Shown here in pieces: positions 61,838 through 64,000 of a DNA stretch of 64,000 bases. Source of the stretch: Agrilactobacillus composti DSM 18527 = JCM 14202 (lineage in GTDB: Bacteria; Bacillota; Bacilli; Lactobacillales; Lactobacillaceae). The stretch covers positions 60,636 to 124,635 of the forward strand of contig NZ_AZGA01000005.1 of the NCBI RefSeq assembly GCF_001436375.1. The letters run 5' to 3'. The notes beneath the pieces are model-generated. The model was given only the letters and a program-made list of their open reading frames with translations, had not been told where the DNA came from and did no database searches. Position numbers and translations under genes: made by a program. Each line of letters starts with the position of its first letter. The first letter of the stretch is position 1.

Positions 61838-63487
61838 TTATTTGATATAAGCAGTCACAAAGTTGTAGTTGTTGGCAGGACTGTATTGTAAGTTCTTAAC
61901 CTTCTTGTTCACTAAGTGGGCTTCAACACGTTGATACAAAGGTACAACCCCTTGTTCTTGTGTGATAATTTGTTGTGCGTCTTGCAAGTCGTTCCAACGT
62001 TTTTGTGGATCTAAAACATCAGTTGTCTTGCTGGCAGCAATTTTAGCATCGTAGTCACTGTCAGACCAGCTACCATTGTTATAGCTGTTACCAGTAGTGA
62101 AGAGATCCAAGAAGCTGATAGCATCTGGATAATCAGCGCCCCAAGCACTTGTTACCATGTCAAATTGACCATTGGTAGAACGTGTCAAACGTGTCTTAAA
62201 TGGCACATTTGATAAAGTGACCTTCATACCAGGCAAGTTTTGTTGCCAAGTACTTTGCAGGTATTCGTTCATCTTTTTACCACCATCAGTATCGTCACCT
62301 AACAAGGTAACATCTAATTCTTTAATACCAACTTCTTGTAAACCTTCTTGGAAAAGTTGTTTAGCTTTTTTAGGATTATAAGCGGTGTATTCGCTGTCTT
62401 TGGCAGCGGCAGCTTTAGCAAAATCTTGACCAGTACTTGGGTTAGACATGATGCCTTGCGGTGTCACGTTGTTGGCAACTAAAGAGCCATTGCCCAAGAC
62501 TTTGTTGATCAATTCTTTACGGTTAACCGCCATTGAGATGGCTTGACGAATCTTAGTATTCTTGAAGGCAGGAATCGTCTTTTCATTTAGTTGTGTGTAG
62601 AAAGTTGTAGATTGTTTCCGTGGTGTGAAGGCCGGATCATTCTTCATTTGTTGTGCAGATTCACCACTTAAAGCAACATCATCGATCTTGTTGCTTTGGA
62701 ATAAGTTCAAAGCAGTAGATGGGTCCTTGATAACTTGAACGGCAACCTTATCTAACTTAACAGCTTTAGCGTTCCAATAGTTCTTGTTTTTAGTTTCAGA
62801 CCAAGAATTGTTGGTACCAGTCCAACCCTTCAAGACGAATGGCCCGTTACCTAAAGCGTATTTAGCTTGTGTCCCGTAGTTCTTACCAGCTTTTTCAACA
62901 AACTTTTGGTTTTGTGGGAAGAAGGCTGGGTTGGTCATCAAACCGTTAAAGTAAGGGACAGCTTCAGTTAATGTAATTTGAATAGTGTTCTTATCAGTTG
63001 CCTTAATGCCTAGCGTATCAGGTGATTTTTTACCAGCGATGATATCTTTGGCATTCTCTACAGAATCAAATAAGTATGCATACTGGGCAGCGGTCTTAGG
63101 ATTAACAGTCCGTTGCCAACCATAAACGAAATCTTGAGCGGTTACAGGATCGCCGTTAGACCATTTAGCATTTTTACGTAACTTAATGGTATATGTTTTC
63201 CCATCGTTCGTTGGTTTAGCGATAGATGTAGCGATGGCGGGTTGTAACTTCTTACCGTTGTAACGGTAGAAACCATCCATCGTATCAATTAAAGCCTGAC
63301 CGCTGATAGCATCAGTATTGGTAGATGGATCCATGGTTTGTAACGTATCACTCTCCATGCGCCGGAACGTTTGACTGTCAGATGAACTACTACTACTTGA
63401 ACTAGAGCCTGAGCCACACGCAACTAATAGAAATGCAGACGCTGCGATGACAAGGCCAGCCCCAACAACTTTGCTGAACTTCATCAT
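61838..63487 (-). CDS. oppA: Oligopeptide-binding lipoprotein OppA (operon copy)
   Basis: A 549-residue lipoprotein. Lipobox LVAC with Cys24, serine linker, KTYTIKLRKNAKWSNGDPV signature, same length and layout as the orphan copy. GGAGG lies before two ATGs (63487 and 63484); the second has the better spacing. Codon use is more biased than in the orphan copy, consistent with high expression. First gene of oppABCDF, which imports peptides for amino-acid nutrition. Confidence 0.96.
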   Translation of the reverse strand: MMKFSKVVGAGLVIAASAFLLVACGSGSSSSSSSSSDSQTFRRMESDTLQTMDPSTNTDAISGQALIDTMDGFYRYNGKKLQPAIATSIAKPTNDGKTYTIKLRKNAKWSNGDPVTAQDFVYGWQRTVNPKTAAQYAYLFDSVENAKDIIAGKKSPDTLGIKATDKNTIQITLTEAVPYFNGLMTNPAFFPQNQKFVEKAGKNYGTQAKYALGNGPFVLKGWTGTNNSWSETKNKNYWNAKAVKLDKVAVQVIKDPSTALNLFQSNKIDDVALSGESAQQMKNDPAFTPRKQSTTFYTQLNEKTIPAFKNTKIRQAISMAVNRKELINKVLGNGSLVANNVTPQGIMSNPSTGQDFAKAAAAKDSEYTAYNPKKAKQLFQEGLQEVGIKELDVTLLGDDTDGGKKMNEYLQSTWQQNLPGMKVTLSNVPFKTRLTRSTNGQFDMVTSAWGADYPDAISFLDLFTTGNSYNNGSWSDSDYDAKIAASKTTDVLDPQKRWNDLQDAQQIITQEQGVVPLYQRVEAHLVNKKVKNLQYSPANNYNFVTAYIK

Positions 63488-63514
63488 TTTTCCTCCTTAA
63501 GGATTATAATTCTG

Positions 63515-63543
63515 ATATTACATTAAATGAGCAGAAATGTAAA
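63515..63543 (-). promoter_or_regulatory. Promoter of the opp operon
   Basis: Minus strand TTTACA (63543-63538), 17 bases, TAATAT (63520-63515). Confidence 0.65.
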
Positions 63544-63881
63544 ATCACTAATTGTCTTCTAATTATGCACGAAAGATATGTGAACACAATTAAAATTAGC
63601 CAAATTTAATTTTTCACTAACCAAATATTTAGAAAATCTCATGAGAATCCTAATTTACTGCCACTTATAAAATGATAAATTCCTAATTTTTTAGATTTTT
63701 TTCGATAAAATGTTTGCGCCAGATATTATGTATAGAGTAGAATAGTAACAAGCAATACAGTTGTAAGCCCGATTATATTGGAATACGCAATTATGTCATG
63801 TATCCTAACAGGATTAGATTGTGCTAAGAATATTACCGGTACTAACAATGATCAAATGGACGACTTAGGAGGAAAAGACGT
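63544..63881. other. Divergent intergenic region
   Basis: AT-rich upstream region of oppA on the left and leader of a broken ABC ATPase gene on the right. No clear terminator, operator or coding frame seen. Confidence 0.4.
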
Positions 63882-63950
63882 ATGTCAATGATTGAATTCC
63901 ATAATGTGGAAAAGTATTATGGGCAATTCCACGCACTTAAAGATACCTGA
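63882..63950 (+). pseudogene. Truncated amino-acid ABC transporter ATP-binding gene (22 codons)
   Basis: AGGAGG and ATG 63882 start IEFHNVEKYYGQFHALKD, the exact N-terminus of GlnQ/HisP-type ATPases, which should continue to a Walker A within about 20 residues. Instead ACC-TGA follows and the rest of the window (63945-64000) does not resemble the gene in any frame. The switch suggests insertion of a mobile element or a deletion whose other side is outside the window. Confidence 0.7.
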
Positions 63951-64000
63951 ATTATTCATTCATGATTTGAGTTGCACTTATTGAACCGGTTTAACGTGTA

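Noticed and set aside
1..64000. CRISPR arrays, tRNA or rRNA genes
   Set aside because: No regularly spaced repeats and no cloverleaf or rRNA sequence was recognised on either strand.

Overview
The window reads as a chromosome segment of a lactic acid bacterium of the Lactobacillaceae. The evidence is the low-to-moderate GC, strong AGGAGG-type ribosome binding sites with several TTG/GTG starts, a fol cluster in the order folB-folK-folE-folC-Ham1-folP, Opp and PadR/TetR-controlled transporter genes of Firmicutes type, a tyrosine T-box, and CcpA-type cre sites. I see no rRNA, tRNA, CRISPR array or complete insertion sequence.

Layout. 1-7.1 kb: elongation factor P; a frameshifted 14-TM drug exporter with an intact divergent TetR regulator and two operators; a HesB/IscA-like protein; an AT-rich ATPase + TOPRIM-like pair resembling AbiL/RloAB defence; a secreted protein; an FAH-family hydrolase. 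7.2-10.8 kb: GlpT-like transporter with a cre site, a NapA-type Na+/H+ antiporter behind a terminator-like leader, a glycosyltransferase. 11.3-19.8 kb: an eight-gene operon (RocB-like M20 hydrolase, DDAH-like amidinohydrolase, polar amino-acid ABC transporter, class-III aminotransferase, aldehyde dehydrogenase, 2-hydroxyacid dehydrogenase) that looks like a catabolic route for an arginine-like or guanidino compound. 19.9-27.5 kb: two minus-strand sugar-acid/sugar modules (GarR-like dehydrogenase + four-carbon acid sugar kinase + GntP permease; GPH transporter + GH30 glycosidase).

27.5-34.4 kb: a long mostly non-coding stretch with two related palindromes, KptA, a PadR-controlled ABC exporter, a 2-hydroxyacid dehydrogenase and a stand-alone acylating acetaldehyde dehydrogenase. 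34.4-38.9 kb: tetrahydrofolate synthesis operon. 39.1-44.0 kb: dehydratase + GntP permease + DHDPS-family aldolase + IclR regulator, with a near-ideal promoter followed by a 14-bp perfect inverted repeat; this looks like non-phosphorylative sugar-acid degradation. 44.2-50.9 kb: tyrS with T-box, a GNAT acetyltransferase, two NlpC/P60 cell-wall hydrolases (one behind helically phased WalR-like repeats), a guanylate-kinase-like protein, an OYE flavoprotein.

50.9-63.9 kb: an orphan OppA, a serine-rich MucBP surface protein, an M20 amidohydrolase with an ACS-family transporter, the full oppABCDF operon, and at the right edge an ABC ATPase gene that breaks after 22 codons.

The strongest candidates for unusual biology are the ATPase/TOPRIM pair, the guanidino operon, and the diverged Ham1 protein inside the folate operon. 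Functions beyond family level are inferred from motifs and context, not from database searches.
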